DNA from: Tardiphaga sp.
GTDB taxonomy: Bacteria; Pseudomonadota; Alphaproteobacteria; Rhizobiales; Xanthobacteraceae
Assembly: GCF_028290495.1 (NCBI RefSeq)
Contig: NZ_JAQGJT010000080.1
Coordinates: 1 to 37,773 of the forward strand
Direction: 5' to 3'
Length of the DNA stretch: 37,773 bases
Both the position numbers and the translations under genes were made by a program. Shown one piece after another: positions 7,545-16,242 of the stretch; position 1 is the stretch's first letter; each line of letters begins with the position of its first letter. The notes under the pieces were generated by a model. That model was given only the letters and a program-made list of their open reading frames with translations. It had not been told where the DNA came from and did not search any database.

Positions 7545-10500
7545 CTACGAGTTGGAGCCGCCGGCACCGACGGTCGAATTGGCAGGTTTCGTTGTCTTGC
7601 GGCTGGCGCGCCAGTTCTCCCACCTTTGGACGACGACAAAAAAGGTCGGAACGAACAGGACGGCAAGGCAGGTCGAGGCGAGCATGCCCGAGAACACGGT
7701 GATGCCGATCGACTTGCGGGCGTTGGCGCCAGCGCCCGTCGCGAGCACCAGCGGCAGCACGCCGAGAATGAAGGCGAAGGACGTCATCAGGATCGGCCGA
7801 AAGCGCGCCCGCGCTGCTGCGACCGCCGACTCCAGCAGTGGCTTGCGATCGTGCACATGCAGCTCGATCGCCACCTCGACGATCAGGATCGCGTTCTTCG
7901 CCGACAGTGCGATCAAAAGGATGATGCCGATCTGCGTGTAGAGGTTATTCTCGATCCGTAGCGCGGTCAGTACCGCCATTGGGCCAAGCAGTGACAGCGG
8001 CACGGCCAGGATCACCGAAATCGGCGCGTACCAGCTTTCATACTGCCCCGCGAGCACCAGATAGACGAGCAGCAGCGCAAGACCGAACACATAATACAAT
8101 TGATTACCGACGATCTTTTCCTGATACGACATCGCCGTCCACTCGAAGCCCGTTCCCGGAGGCAAAGTCTTGGCCGCTATCTGCTCCATCAGCGCCATGG
8201 ACTGCCCGGAACTGTAGCCCTGTGCTGGCAGGCCGATCACCGTCGCAGTCGGATAGAGATTATAGAGACTGATCAGCGACGGCCCCACGGCCGGTGTAAT
8301 CTTCGCCACGGTGCCAAGCGGGATCATGCTGCCCTGCTGGTTGCGGACCATCAGGTTCTCGATGTCCCGGGCAGTCAGCCGGAATTTGGCATCTGCCTGT
8401 GTGTAGACCTGAAAGGTGCGGCCAAACTTGTTGAACTGGTTGACGAAGGACGAGCCTAGATAAGACGACAGGGTCGAGAACACCTGATCCGTCGTGACAT
8501 GCAGCGTCTGGGTCTTGATACGGTCGATCTCGATATCGAATTGCGGCACCATCGAGCGGAACGGCGAACTAACGCGCTGCAAAGCGCTCTGCGTCTGTGC
8601 ATTGGCTACGATCGCCCCGGTGATCGCCTGCAGCTTGCTGTAATCGGCGTTACCATCGCGCAGTTCGATCTGCATGGCGAAGCCCGCCGCGTTGCCGATG
8701 CCCTGAATGGGCGGCGGCGGGATCACCAGAATGCGCGCCTCTGGAATCACCGACAGGCTCTCGTTCAATCCAACGAACAGCGAACGAAGATCCTGCCCCG
8801 GTCCACGTTCACTCCATTCTTTCAGGATCAGATAGGCGACACCGGCATTGGCCAGGCTGGAGCTGCTGTCGAGCGCGGAGATGCCCGCGATGGTAACCAC
8901 CTGTTCCACCGCTGGCGTCTTCGCGGCCAATTCACTGACCCGATCGAGTACACGCTGCGTCCGGTCCAGCGCGGCGCCATCGGGCAACTGGACTGCTACC
9001 AGCAGATAGCCTTGATCCTCGATCGGAATGAAGCCGGTGGGAATCCGGGACAGGCCGTAACCGCCGATGCCGATCAGGATCAATGCCAGGACAACCGAGA
9101 CATTGCTGTGCGCGACCATGCGAGTGACCAGGGCGGCGTAGCCCCGCTCAAGCCGGTCGTAGACCCTGTTGAACCCGCGATAGAAGAAATTGCGCTTCTC
9201 CGGCGGCACCGGACGGCGCAGCCACAATGCGCATTGCGTCGGCTTCAGCGTGGCTGCATTGACGGCGCTGAGCAGCGCCGTGGCCGCGATGACCAGTGCA
9301 AATTGCGCATACATGCGTCCGGTTAGTCCGGGCAGGAATGCCGCCGGCAGGAACACCGAGATCAGCACCAGCGTGATGCCGATGATCGGGGCAAACAGCT
9401 TGTCCATCGCACTGATCGCAGCGTCGTGGCCGGACATGCCCTGCTCGATATTGTAGGCGGCACCTTCGACAACCACGATGGCATCGTCGACCACGATGCC
9501 GATCGCCAGCACGATGGCGAACAGGGTCGACAAATTGATCGTGAAGCCGAGCGCCGCCATCGCCGCGAAGGCGCCGATGATCGTCACCGGCACGGTCGTC
9601 GCCGGCACCAGCATCGCGCGCCAGTCCTGCAGGAAGATAAGGATGACCACCAGCACGAGCAGGCCGGCCTCGATAAGGGTCTTATAGACCTCGTCAATCG
9701 ATGCCGAGACGAATTTCGTGGTGTCGAATGGCGTGTCATATTTGATATCGTCGGGAAATTGCCTGGCCAGCGCCGCCATCTTCTCCTCGACGGCCTTCTC
9801 GACCTCGAGCGCATTGGCGCCCGGCGACTGGAACACGCCGATGCCTACAGCCGGTTTCTGGTTGAGCGAGAAGATCTGACTATAGGTCTGTGCACCCAAT
9901 TCGACGCGTCCGACGTCACGGACCCGCGTGACGTCGCCGTTGTTGCCGGTCTTGACGATGATGTCCTCGAACTCGGCGGGATCGTCCAGCCGCCCGTTGA
10001 TGTTCAGCGTGTACTGGAACGCCTGCCCCGCGGGCGTCGGCGGCATGCCGATCTGGCCCGCCGCAACCTGCTGGCTCTGCTGCTGGATGGACTGGATGAC
10101 ATCCTGCGGCATCAGCCCGCGCGCTTGCAGCTGGTTCGGGTCGAGCCATATCCGCATTGAATACTGGCCGGCGCCGAACACCGTCACATTGCCAACACCG
10201 GACAGACGCGACAGCTCGTCCCGGATGTTGATCGTGGCGTAATTGCTCAGAAACAGGCTGTCATAGGTCGACTTGGGTGACGTCAGTGTCACGAACAACA
10301 GGATCGCCGTCGATTTCTTCTGAACGGTAACGCCCTGATTCTGCACGGCGGTCGGCAGCGACGACAGCGCGCTCGATACGCGGTTCTGCACCAGCACCTG
10401 CGCAAAATTCAGATCGGTGCCAATCTTGAACGTGACCGTGAGTGAATAGGTGCCATCGGCAGCGCTGTAGGACTGCATATAGAGCATGTCCTCGACGCCA

Positions 10501-10712
10501 TTGACTTGCTGCTCGATCGGCAGTGCGACCGTGTCGACGATGGTCTTGGCGCTGGCGCCGGGATAACGCGTCGTCACCTGGACGGTCGGCGGAACGACAT
10601 CGGGATATTGCGCGACAGCCAGATTATAAAGTGACACGCCACCGATCAGGATCATCAGCAACGCGATGACATTGGACAGGACCGGCCGCTCGATAAAGAA
10701 CTTCGAAATCAT
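7545..10712 (-). CDS. RND efflux transporter, HAE1 family (AcrB/MexF-like)
   Basis: The inner-membrane proton-driven pump of a tripartite drug efflux system, 1055 residues, which is full length for this family. The N-terminus MISKFFIERPVLSNVIALLM is the classic first helix. The proton relay is present: Asp-Asp in IGIVVDDAIVVVEG of TM4 and Lys in LIALSAKNAILIVEVA of TM10. The two large periplasmic loops follow TM1 and TM7 (GFIPIEDQGYL begins the second). It starts eight bases after the adaptor gene, so the two form an operon. No outer-membrane channel gene is adjacent, so it probably uses a TolC/OprM-type protein encoded elsewhere. The substrate cannot be predicted. Confidence 0.95.
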   Translation of the reverse strand: MISKFFIERPVLSNVIALLMILIGGVSLYNLAVAQYPDVVPPTVQVTTRYPGASAKTIVDTVALPIEQQVNGVEDMLYMQSYSAADGTYSLTVTFKIGTDLNFAQVLVQNRVSSALSSLPTAVQNQGVTVQKKSTAILLFVTLTSPKSTYDSLFLSNYATINIRDELSRLSGVGNVTVFGAGQYSMRIWLDPNQLQARGLMPQDVIQSIQQQSQQVAAGQIGMPPTPAGQAFQYTLNINGRLDDPAEFEDIIVKTGNNGDVTRVRDVGRVELGAQTYSQIFSLNQKPAVGIGVFQSPGANALEVEKAVEEKMAALARQFPDDIKYDTPFDTTKFVSASIDEVYKTLIEAGLLVLVVILIFLQDWRAMLVPATTVPVTIIGAFAAMAALGFTINLSTLFAIVLAIGIVVDDAIVVVEGAAYNIEQGMSGHDAAISAMDKLFAPIIGITLVLISVFLPAAFLPGLTGRMYAQFALVIAATALLSAVNAATLKPTQCALWLRRPVPPEKRNFFYRGFNRVYDRLERGYAALVTRMVAHSNVSVVLALILIGIGGYGLSRIPTGFIPIEDQGYLLVAVQLPDGAALDRTQRVLDRVSELAAKTPAVEQVVTIAGISALDSSSSLANAGVAYLILKEWSERGPGQDLRSLFVGLNESLSVIPEARILVIPPPPIQGIGNAAGFAMQIELRDGNADYSKLQAITGAIVANAQTQSALQRVSSPFRSMVPQFDIEIDRIKTQTLHVTTDQVFSTLSSYLGSSFVNQFNKFGRTFQVYTQADAKFRLTARDIENLMVRNQQGSMIPLGTVAKITPAVGPSLISLYNLYPTATVIGLPAQGYSSGQSMALMEQIAAKTLPPGTGFEWTAMSYQEKIVGNQLYYVFGLALLLVYLVLAGQYESWYAPISVILAVPLSLLGPMAVLTALRIENNLYTQIGIILLIALSAKNAILIVEVAIELHVHDRKPLLESAVAAARARFRPILMTSFAFILGVLPLVLATGAGANARKSIGITVFSGMLASTCLAVLFVPTFFVVVQRWENWRASRKTTKPANSTVGAGGSNS

Positions 10713-10720
10713 GGCCTGTC

Positions 10721-11920
10721 CTACTTGGTCGGTGTCGGTGCTTCGATCTTTCTCAGTTGCGGATCGACCTTCTGCCCCGGAATGGCACGCAGCAGGCCAG
10801 CGATGACGATCCGATCATCCGGCTTCAGACCGCCTTCAATCACGCGAAGCTCAGCTTCCAGCGGGCCGGTGACGACCTTGCGCTGCTCGATGACATCGTC
10901 GCCATTCACGACCAGAACATAGCGCCCGGCCTGATCGCTGCCGAGCGATACATCCGGCACCAGCAGGGCATTGTCCTGCTGGTCGATCGGCACGCGAACG
11001 CGAACGTAAAAGCCCGGTAACAGGATGCGATCCGGATTTGGCAGCACGCCACGCACAGGAAGCGTTCCGGTAGACTGGTTGATGGTCGGCGAGATGTAGT
11101 CGATCTTGCCCTTGTGCGGAAAACCGGCCTCGGTCTGCAGTCCGATCTCGATCGGCAACTGCCTGAGATCGCTCACCGTTAGCCCGCGGCGCCGGGCTTC
11201 GTCCCGAATGCGCAGCACATCCTGTTCATTGACGTTGAAGTTTACATAAATGGGATCGAGTTGCACGATCGTCGCAAGCTGGGTCGGCGACGCGACACCG
11301 ACCAGTTCGCCGACCGACACCAGATGTGCGCTGACGATACCGTCAAACGGCGCAACGACATTCGTATAGCCGTAGTTGACGGCCGCGATCTTGGTGTTGA
11401 CCTGCGCCTGCTGCAGATTGGCTTGTGAATTTTCACGCGTTGCCGTCGACTGATCCAGCGTTGCCTGCGAGACAACTTGCCGAGAGACGAGATCTGACTG
11501 GCGCTTGAAGTCGGCCTCAGCCTGCTTTGCAGAGGCCTGCGCACCGGTTTCCGCAGCCTGCGCTTGCTCCAGCTTCAACTGGTATGTCTCAGGTTCGATC
11601 GTGAACAGCGTCGTGCCTTGTTTGACGAAGGAGCCATCCTGATAGTTAATCGACTGCAGAACGCCCTGAACGCGCGCCACGAGATCAACGTTCTTGATCG
11701 GTGCCGTATTGCCTGTCGCTTCGAGAAAGCGCGTGATGCCGCGCTGCACAGGGACCGCCACCTCAACTTTCGGCGGCGGCGGCGCTACAAAAGTGTTTTG
11801 CTCGCAGGCACTTAAAAAGAGGCTCGTCAGCACAACGATGGCAGCGCGTATAGCCGTGACATGCTGCAGCTGCTCAATGCGAGCTTTCGATCCAGATGAA
11901 CAGGCGCGCACAAACCGCAT
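10721..11920 (-). CDS. RND efflux periplasmic adaptor (membrane fusion protein), lipoprotein
   Basis: A 399-residue HlyD/AcrA-type adaptor that links the downstream RND pump to an outer-membrane channel. The N-terminus has a lipoprotein signal with lipobox LSAC (about residues 36-39), so the mature protein should be lipid-anchored in the periplasm. After it come the lipoyl halves (VARVQGVLQSINYQDGSFVK and TNVVAPFDGIVSAHLVSVG) flanking an alpha-helical hairpin rich in Gln and Ala. Beta-barrel and membrane-proximal domains follow (GTLPVRGVLPNPDRILLPGFYVRVRV). It is the first gene of the pump operon. No TetR, MarR or LysR repressor gene is next to it. The 215 bases upstream, shared with the divergent cysteine-rich gene, must hold its promoter. 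Confidence 0.93.
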   Translation of the reverse strand: MRFVRACSSGSKARIEQLQHVTAIRAAIVVLTSLFLSACEQNTFVAPPPPKVEVAVPVQRGITRFLEATGNTAPIKNVDLVARVQGVLQSINYQDGSFVKQGTTLFTIEPETYQLKLEQAQAAETGAQASAKQAEADFKRQSDLVSRQVVSQATLDQSTATRENSQANLQQAQVNTKIAAVNYGYTNVVAPFDGIVSAHLVSVGELVGVASPTQLATIVQLDPIYVNFNVNEQDVLRIRDEARRRGLTVSDLRQLPIEIGLQTEAGFPHKGKIDYISPTINQSTGTLPVRGVLPNPDRILLPGFYVRVRVPIDQQDNALLVPDVSLGSDQAGRYVLVVNGDDVIEQRKVVTGPLEAELRVIEGGLKPDDRIVIAGLLRAIPGQKVDPQLRKIEAPTPTK

Positions 11921-12135
11921 TGTCCTGCCTCAATCAAATGACTCTCAAAAAAACCCCTGGCCAAAAAAACGGGCAGCCGTCCGCACCAATAGCAAAAATC
12001 TACTTGTAGTGAAACCGAAACCGTAAAATGATGTCGGACCGAAGTTGTTTTGCGAATGCCTTTCAGAACTTACACTTCTTGAAGATTTGCGCAGTTGCCC
12101 TGACTGATCGGGCGGTAGCAACGAGGATTTCATCG

Positions 12136-12966
12136 ATGAATTTCATATTCGGTTCAGCCGCGCGACATCGCGTGTCGATGGCGACTATTATTCTGCTCGC
12201 AATCACGAGCCCCGCCTTTGCGCAAGCGCCGAGCCAGGCACAGCGTGACGCGATCAAGACGCAGTGTCGCTCGGATTACATCGCGCATTGCTCAAGCGTT
12301 CCTCCTGGTGGAGAAGCCTCGTTGCAGTGCCTGCAGAAAAATATGTCAGGCCTTTCGTCAGGATGTGCGGGCGCGGTTCGGGCCGTCGAAGCGCCTACTG
12401 CTGCGCCAAAGGCCGCCGAGCCAACACCCGCAGCAACGCCCAGGACCGAATCCACGCCACCGGCCGCCAAGCCGGCAACGGTAACTGCCGCACCGAAGGC
12501 AGCAACTATGAAGCAGCCGAGCAGCGCCCAGATCGCAGCTATCCGCAGCGCCTGCAGAGGCGACTACCCGAAGGTCTGCAAGGGCGTACCGACCGGCGGA
12601 GCGCCCGCGCTGCAGTGCCTGGAAACGAACAAGGCCAAGCTTTCGGCCGGCTGTGAAAAGGCGGTCAGCGCAGTCAGCGGCGAGACGCCCGCCGCAGCGG
12701 AACCCGCTGCGGCGGGCACGACTGCGGCTCCGGCTGCGGCAGCCACGACCGGCGCACCCGCAACCGCTCCCGCAATCATCGCGCTGCGGCCGATGCGGCC
12801 ACGCGAAGAATTGTTCGTGATGAGATCAGCATGCGGTGGCGACATCAGGTCGCTCTGCGGCGGCATTGCGCCGGGTGGCGGCCGTATCGCGCAGTGCCTG
12901 GCCAGCAACGGCGCATCGCTTTCGCCGGCTTGTGCCAGTGTGCTGGCGCCGTTCGCTCGACGATGA
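12136..12966 (+). CDS. Secreted protein with three cysteine-rich GLG1-type repeats
   Basis: A 276-residue protein with a signal peptide cleaved near SPAFA-QAPS. The mature part holds three modules, each with exactly the spacing C-x7-C-x12-C-x11-C (starting CRSDYIAHC, CRGDYPKVC and CGGDIRSLC). They are separated by Ala/Pro/Thr-rich linkers. All 12 mature cysteines are in these modules, so two disulfides per module are likely. The modules resemble the cysteine-rich repeat known from eukaryotic Golgi glycoprotein 1. The start at 12136 is chosen for the signal peptide and a GAGG nine bases upstream. It is divergent from the efflux operon. Function unknown. Confidence 0.85.
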   Translation: MNFIFGSAARHRVSMATIILLAITSPAFAQAPSQAQRDAIKTQCRSDYIAHCSSVPPGGEASLQCLQKNMSGLSSGCAGAVRAVEAPTAAPKAAEPTPAATPRTESTPPAAKPATVTAAPKAATMKQPSSAQIAAIRSACRGDYPKVCKGVPTGGAPALQCLETNKAKLSAGCEKAVSAVSGETPAAAEPAAAGTTAAPAAAATTGAPATAPAIIALRPMRPREELFVMRSACGGDIRSLCGGIAPGGGRIAQCLASNGASLSPACASVLAPFARR

Positions 12967-12999
12967 TCGGGCTGCGCGATAGCGATTGGCCGACGTCGG

Positions 13000-13356
13000 T
13001 TACTCCCCACGAAAGGCAAGGATCAGCTGTATCAATCGGACAGATAGAATGACGTAACAGAGCGACATGACGATCTGAAGCGCCACGTGCCATTCCAGCT
13101 TTGCGAGTTTGTAGAGACCATCGAGGAAATTCAGCAGCAACAGAACAATTCCGAACAGCATGACGCCGCGGCCAACGAGACTGTGGCGCAAATATCCGAA
13201 CAGAACGATAGAGGGCTCGTCGCTCGATACATGTGCCCCGGCCGATATAATCAAAGTACCGATCACCATCTTTTCGACGTGACTGAATACTTCCTTTGAG
13301 ACGGGCTCGATATGTCGAATATGAAAAGCAAGCCACCTGGTCCTGAAATCCGACAT
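13000..13356 (-). CDS. Small membrane protein of unknown function
   Basis: A 118-residue protein not recognised as a known family. The start at 13356 is supported by AGGAG five bases before the ATG; the frame extends further back but without a better start. It has a soluble N-terminal part (RTRWLAFHIRHIEPVSKEVF) and two or three hydrophobic segments: one weak at about residues 31-41, a strong one near GVMLFGIVLLLLNFLDGLY, and one near VALQIVMSLCYVILSVRLIQL. It is convergent with the cysteine-rich gene, whose stop lies 33 bases away. Probably inner-membrane. Confidence 0.65.
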   Translation of the reverse strand: MSDFRTRWLAFHIRHIEPVSKEVFSHVEKMVIGTLIISAGAHVSSDEPSIVLFGYLRHSLVGRGVMLFGIVLLLLNFLDGLYKLAKLEWHVALQIVMSLCYVILSVRLIQLILAFRGE

Positions 13357-13638
13357 GCTTTCTCCTGCTGAGGCAACACCGGGCGAAATAGGCCCGTCAC
13401 ATGTTTCAAGTCGGCAAGTATCTGCGATATTTAATAGACGTTCTGCCGCTTCAAGACGCAAGACGCCCTTGCAGGATTTCTGATCGCTCACGAAACTTTT
13501 GCACTCTCTCACGAACTACTCTTTGCACTTGATGCCACGTCCCGAAACTCTCGTTTGTAGTCCGCTTACGCAGCCACCTGAAGCCGACGCACCTTTTTTC
13601 ACGTGTCCTTCGCCAACCAACCAAGCCAGGAGATCACC

Positions 13639-13848
13639 ATGCGTTCTTTCTTGATGATGGTTGCAGCCGTTCTCGCATTCGGTACGACAATGACGATTGA
13701 AGCCACCGACGCCAACGCAGTCGTCTGTGCCCGCGGCGTCTATCGTGCCGGCTGCGCCGGCTACCGTGGTGCCGTTGTCGTACGCCGACCGGCGGCCGCG
13801 TGCCGCACCGTCTGGGTCAATGGCGTGCGCGTACGTCGCTGCTACTGA
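13639..13848 (+). CDS. Small secreted Arg/Val/Cys-rich protein
   Basis: A 69-residue product with a clear signal peptide (MRSFLMMVAAVLAFG, cleavage near DANA-VVC). A short mature part of about 40 residues follows, rich in Val, Arg, Ala and Tyr and with four cysteines (VCARGVYRAGCAGYRG, then CRTVWVNGVRVRRCY). The start is chosen for AGGAG six bases upstream; an in-frame start 36 bases earlier is weaker. Small secreted proteins of this composition are common but uncharacterised in Bradyrhizobium relatives. The paired cysteines suggest a disulfide-stabilised periplasmic peptide. Confidence 0.7.
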   Translation: MRSFLMMVAAVLAFGTTMTIEATDANAVVCARGVYRAGCAGYRGAVVVRRPAAACRTVWVNGVRVRRCY

Positions 13849-13992
13849 CCGAGGGCGGGTTCAGCTGAAGTCAATCAATTCAGACGGCCCGTCGGACTCG
13901 CCAGCGAACAGCCGAAAGACGGACATTGATTTGTGCTGTCTATGGTTTGTGCTGGCTATGGCAGAGCAACGGGCCATGCCATCAAAACGTGA

Positions 13993-14015
13993 ATGCCCGG
14001 CACAAGGCCGGGCAT
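13993..14015. terminator. Hairpin between convergent small secreted gene and gabD
   Basis: A perfect nine-base inverted repeat, ATGCCCGGC and GCCGGGCAT with a five-base loop, lies between the convergent 13639-13848 gene and gabD. It has no T-run, so it may be a factor-dependent terminator or one of the dispersed palindromes of this genome. Confidence 0.5.
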
Positions 14016-14054
14016 GACGAGTGGCTGATTCAAAATTGGGAAAGACGCGACGCT

Positions 14055-15551
14055 TCAGATTCCCGACATCATGATGTATTTGATCTCGACGTACTCTTCC
14101 ATGCCGTGATGCGAGCCTTCGCGGCCGAGGCCTGATTCCTTAACGCCGCCGAACGGCGCGACTTCCGTGGTGATCAGGCCGGTATTGACGCCGACCATGC
14201 CGGACTCCAGCGCTTCCGCAACACGCCAGACGCGGCCGAGATCACGCGAATAGAAGTACGAAGCCAGACCGAACGGCGAAGCGTTGCACATCGCGATCAC
14301 GTCAGCCTCGTCCTTGAAGCGGAACACCGGCGCCAGCGGGCCGAAGGTCTCTTCCTGCGACACCAGCGCGTCCGATTTCACATTCGCCAGCACGGTCGGC
14401 TCGAAGAACGTGCCGCCGAGCGCATGGCGCTTGCCGCCGGTGACGATCTTCGCGCCGCCCTTCACCGCGTCCGCGATGTGACGCTCGACCTTCTCGATCG
14501 CCTTCACGTTGATCAGCGGGCCCTGCGTGACGCCGGCTTCGGTGCCGTCGCCGACCTTCATCGCTGCGACCTTCGCAGCCAGTTTCTCGACGAACTGATC
14601 GTAGATGCCTTCCTGTGCGTAGATCCGGTTCGCGCAAACGCAGGTCTGGCCCATGTTGCGATATTTCGAGACCATCGCGCCGTCCACTGCGGCATCGATA
14701 TCGGCGTCGTCGAACACCACGAACGGCGCGTTGCCACCGAGTTCAAGCCCGAGCCGCTTCACGCCGACCGAAGCCTGCTTGTAGAGAATCTTGCCGACCG
14801 CGGTCGAGCCGGTGAAGCCGACGAAGCGCACGGCGGGATGCTCGCACAGCACCAGACCGATCGCGGACGCGTCGCCGGTGACGATGTTGAGCACGCCCTT
14901 CGGCACGCCGGCGCGCTCGGCCAGTTCGGCCAGCGCCAGAGCCGAGAACGGCGTCTCGTTGGCCGGCTTGATCACCACGGTGCAGCCCGCGGCCAGCGCC
15001 GGCGAGACCTTGCGGGTGATCATCGAGTTCGGAAAATTCCACGGCGTGATGGCGCCGCAGACGCCGATCGGCTGCTTGATGGCAAGGAGGCGCGCATCGG
15101 CGCGCTGCGTCGGGATCGTCTCGCCGTAAACGCGGCGGGCTTCCTCGGCGAAGAATTCGATATAGGCCGCGCCGATATCGACCTCGCCGAGCGCCTCGGC
15201 CAGCGGCTTGCCCTGCTCGGTGGTCAGGATCAGCGCCAGATCCTCGCGGTTGGCGATGATCAGCTCGAACCACTTGCGCAGGATGTTGGAGCGCTGCTTG
15301 GCGGTGAACTTGGCCCACAGCGGGAAGGCGCGCTCGGCGGCTTCCACGGCCTGCGTGGTTTCGCTGGCGCCGAAGTTCGGCACCTTGCCGAGCTCGATCT
15401 CATTGACGGGATTGGTGACCGCGGTCTCGCCGCTGCCGACCCAGGCGCCATCGACATAACACTGCTCGCGCAGCAGCGACGGGTCCTTGAGGCGATCACG
15501 CAACGAGGACGTGGGGGAGGTCTGGCGTGCAGCTGAAGCGGGCGGTGTCAT
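14055..15551 (-). CDS. gabD: NAD(P)-dependent succinate-semialdehyde dehydrogenase
   Basis: A 498-residue aldehyde dehydrogenase of the GabD group that oxidises succinate semialdehyde to succinate, the last step of the GABA shunt. Features are PWNFP at about 170-174, [13 protein letters not shown], the cofactor-binding FTGSTAVGK, general-base Glu270 in LELGGNAP and catalytic Cys304 in GQTCVCANR. The start at 15551 is preceded by GAGGAGA; the much longer upstream extension of the frame is not ALDH-like. A degraded partial copy lies at 6823-7178. No GABA transaminase gene is adjacent, so related semialdehydes such as glutarate semialdehyde remain possible substrates. Confidence 0.92.
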   Translation of the reverse strand: MTPPASAARQTSPTSSLRDRLKDPSLLREQCYVDGAWVGSGETAVTNPVNEIELGKVPNFGASETTQAVEAAERAFPLWAKFTAKQRSNILRKWFELIIANREDLALILTTEQGKPLAEALGEVDIGAAYIEFFAEEARRVYGETIPTQRADARLLAIKQPIGVCGAITPWNFPNSMITRKVSPALAAGCTVVIKPANETPFSALALAELAERAGVPKGVLNIVTGDASAIGLVLCEHPAVRFVGFTGSTAVGKILYKQASVGVKRLGLELGGNAPFVVFDDADIDAAVDGAMVSKYRNMGQTCVCANRIYAQEGIYDQFVEKLAAKVAAMKVGDGTEAGVTQGPLINVKAIEKVERHIADAVKGGAKIVTGGKRHALGGTFFEPTVLANVKSDALVSQEETFGPLAPVFRFKDEADVIAMCNASPFGLASYFYSRDLGRVWRVAEALESGMVGVNTGLITTEVAPFGGVKESGLGREGSHHGMEEYVEIKYIMMSGI

Positions 15552-15655
15552 GGTGTTCTCCTCAAGATTCGGGCGACTTGTAGGAGATATAGGTCGGCTT
15601 GCGAAGTCCTGCAGGAGAGTCCTGCAGTGAATGGTTGCCATAGCGTGAAACGATA

Positions 15656-15982
15656 TTACGCCACGCGGCGCAGATAGGTCTCGCGGCGGTCGATCATCCG
15701 CGCCTCGGCGATGCGTGCATTGGCGCGCGTGGTGGTCGAGAAGGTGCGGTATTCCAACTCGGGCAGGCTGACCGGGCCGCCGATGCCGAACCACGACACC
15801 AGAGATTTCGGTGCCGCCAGTTTCGCCAACGCCTGCACCAGGCTGTCGGCAGCGTCGAAGGCAAACAGCGCGCCGGAGGCGGCGTGACGAACCTCGAAAA
15901 TGCCCGGGCCGATCGGCGCTTCGATAGCCTCACCGCGCGCCATGCGGGGATACGGCTTCCATTCCGTCCAACGGGTAATCAT
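15656..15982 (-). CDS. Conserved-looking protein of unknown function, 108 residues
   Basis: I do not recognise this family with confidence. GGAG lies seven bases before the ATG at 15982. The sequence IGPGIFEVRHAASGALFAFD, followed by a helix and RETYLRR near the end, is vaguely like the start of a GIY-YIG fold (GxYxxR), but the full nuclease motif is not there. It is predicted soluble and basic at the C-terminus. It lies 104 bases upstream of gabD on the same strand and could be co-transcribed with it. Confidence 0.6.
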   Translation of the reverse strand: MITRWTEWKPYPRMARGEAIEAPIGPGIFEVRHAASGALFAFDAADSLVQALAKLAAPKSLVSWFGIGGPVSLPELEYRTFSTTTRANARIAEARMIDRRETYLRRVA

Positions 15983-16242
15983 CGTCGGGTCTCCAAAAAC
16001 TTCGGATTACGCAACATTCAATCAACAATTACAATAACTTGCATGAATTAAACGAGTGAGCACGGCCGCTCGTGAACGGTCCGAGCCATGACGCATCTGC
16101 CATGACGATGCGGATGGTTGATGAATGGTCGCGCGATGCCGCCAAAAAGTTCATGGCGATTGGCGCAACCCGCAAAACATTCTTGCCGGCGGTCGCGCAG
16201 CGGAAGAGGATGCCCCCATAAAAACAACAGCGGGAGGACGGG

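Noticed and set aside
9426..10160. 244-codon open frame antisense to the RND pump
   Set aside because: Asp/His/Arg-rich shadow of a highly conserved transporter gene.
14424..15536. 370-codon open frame antisense to gabD
   Set aside because: Mirrors gabD codon bias, and its piece at 6981-7170 recurs only because the gabD fragment is there. No known domain.
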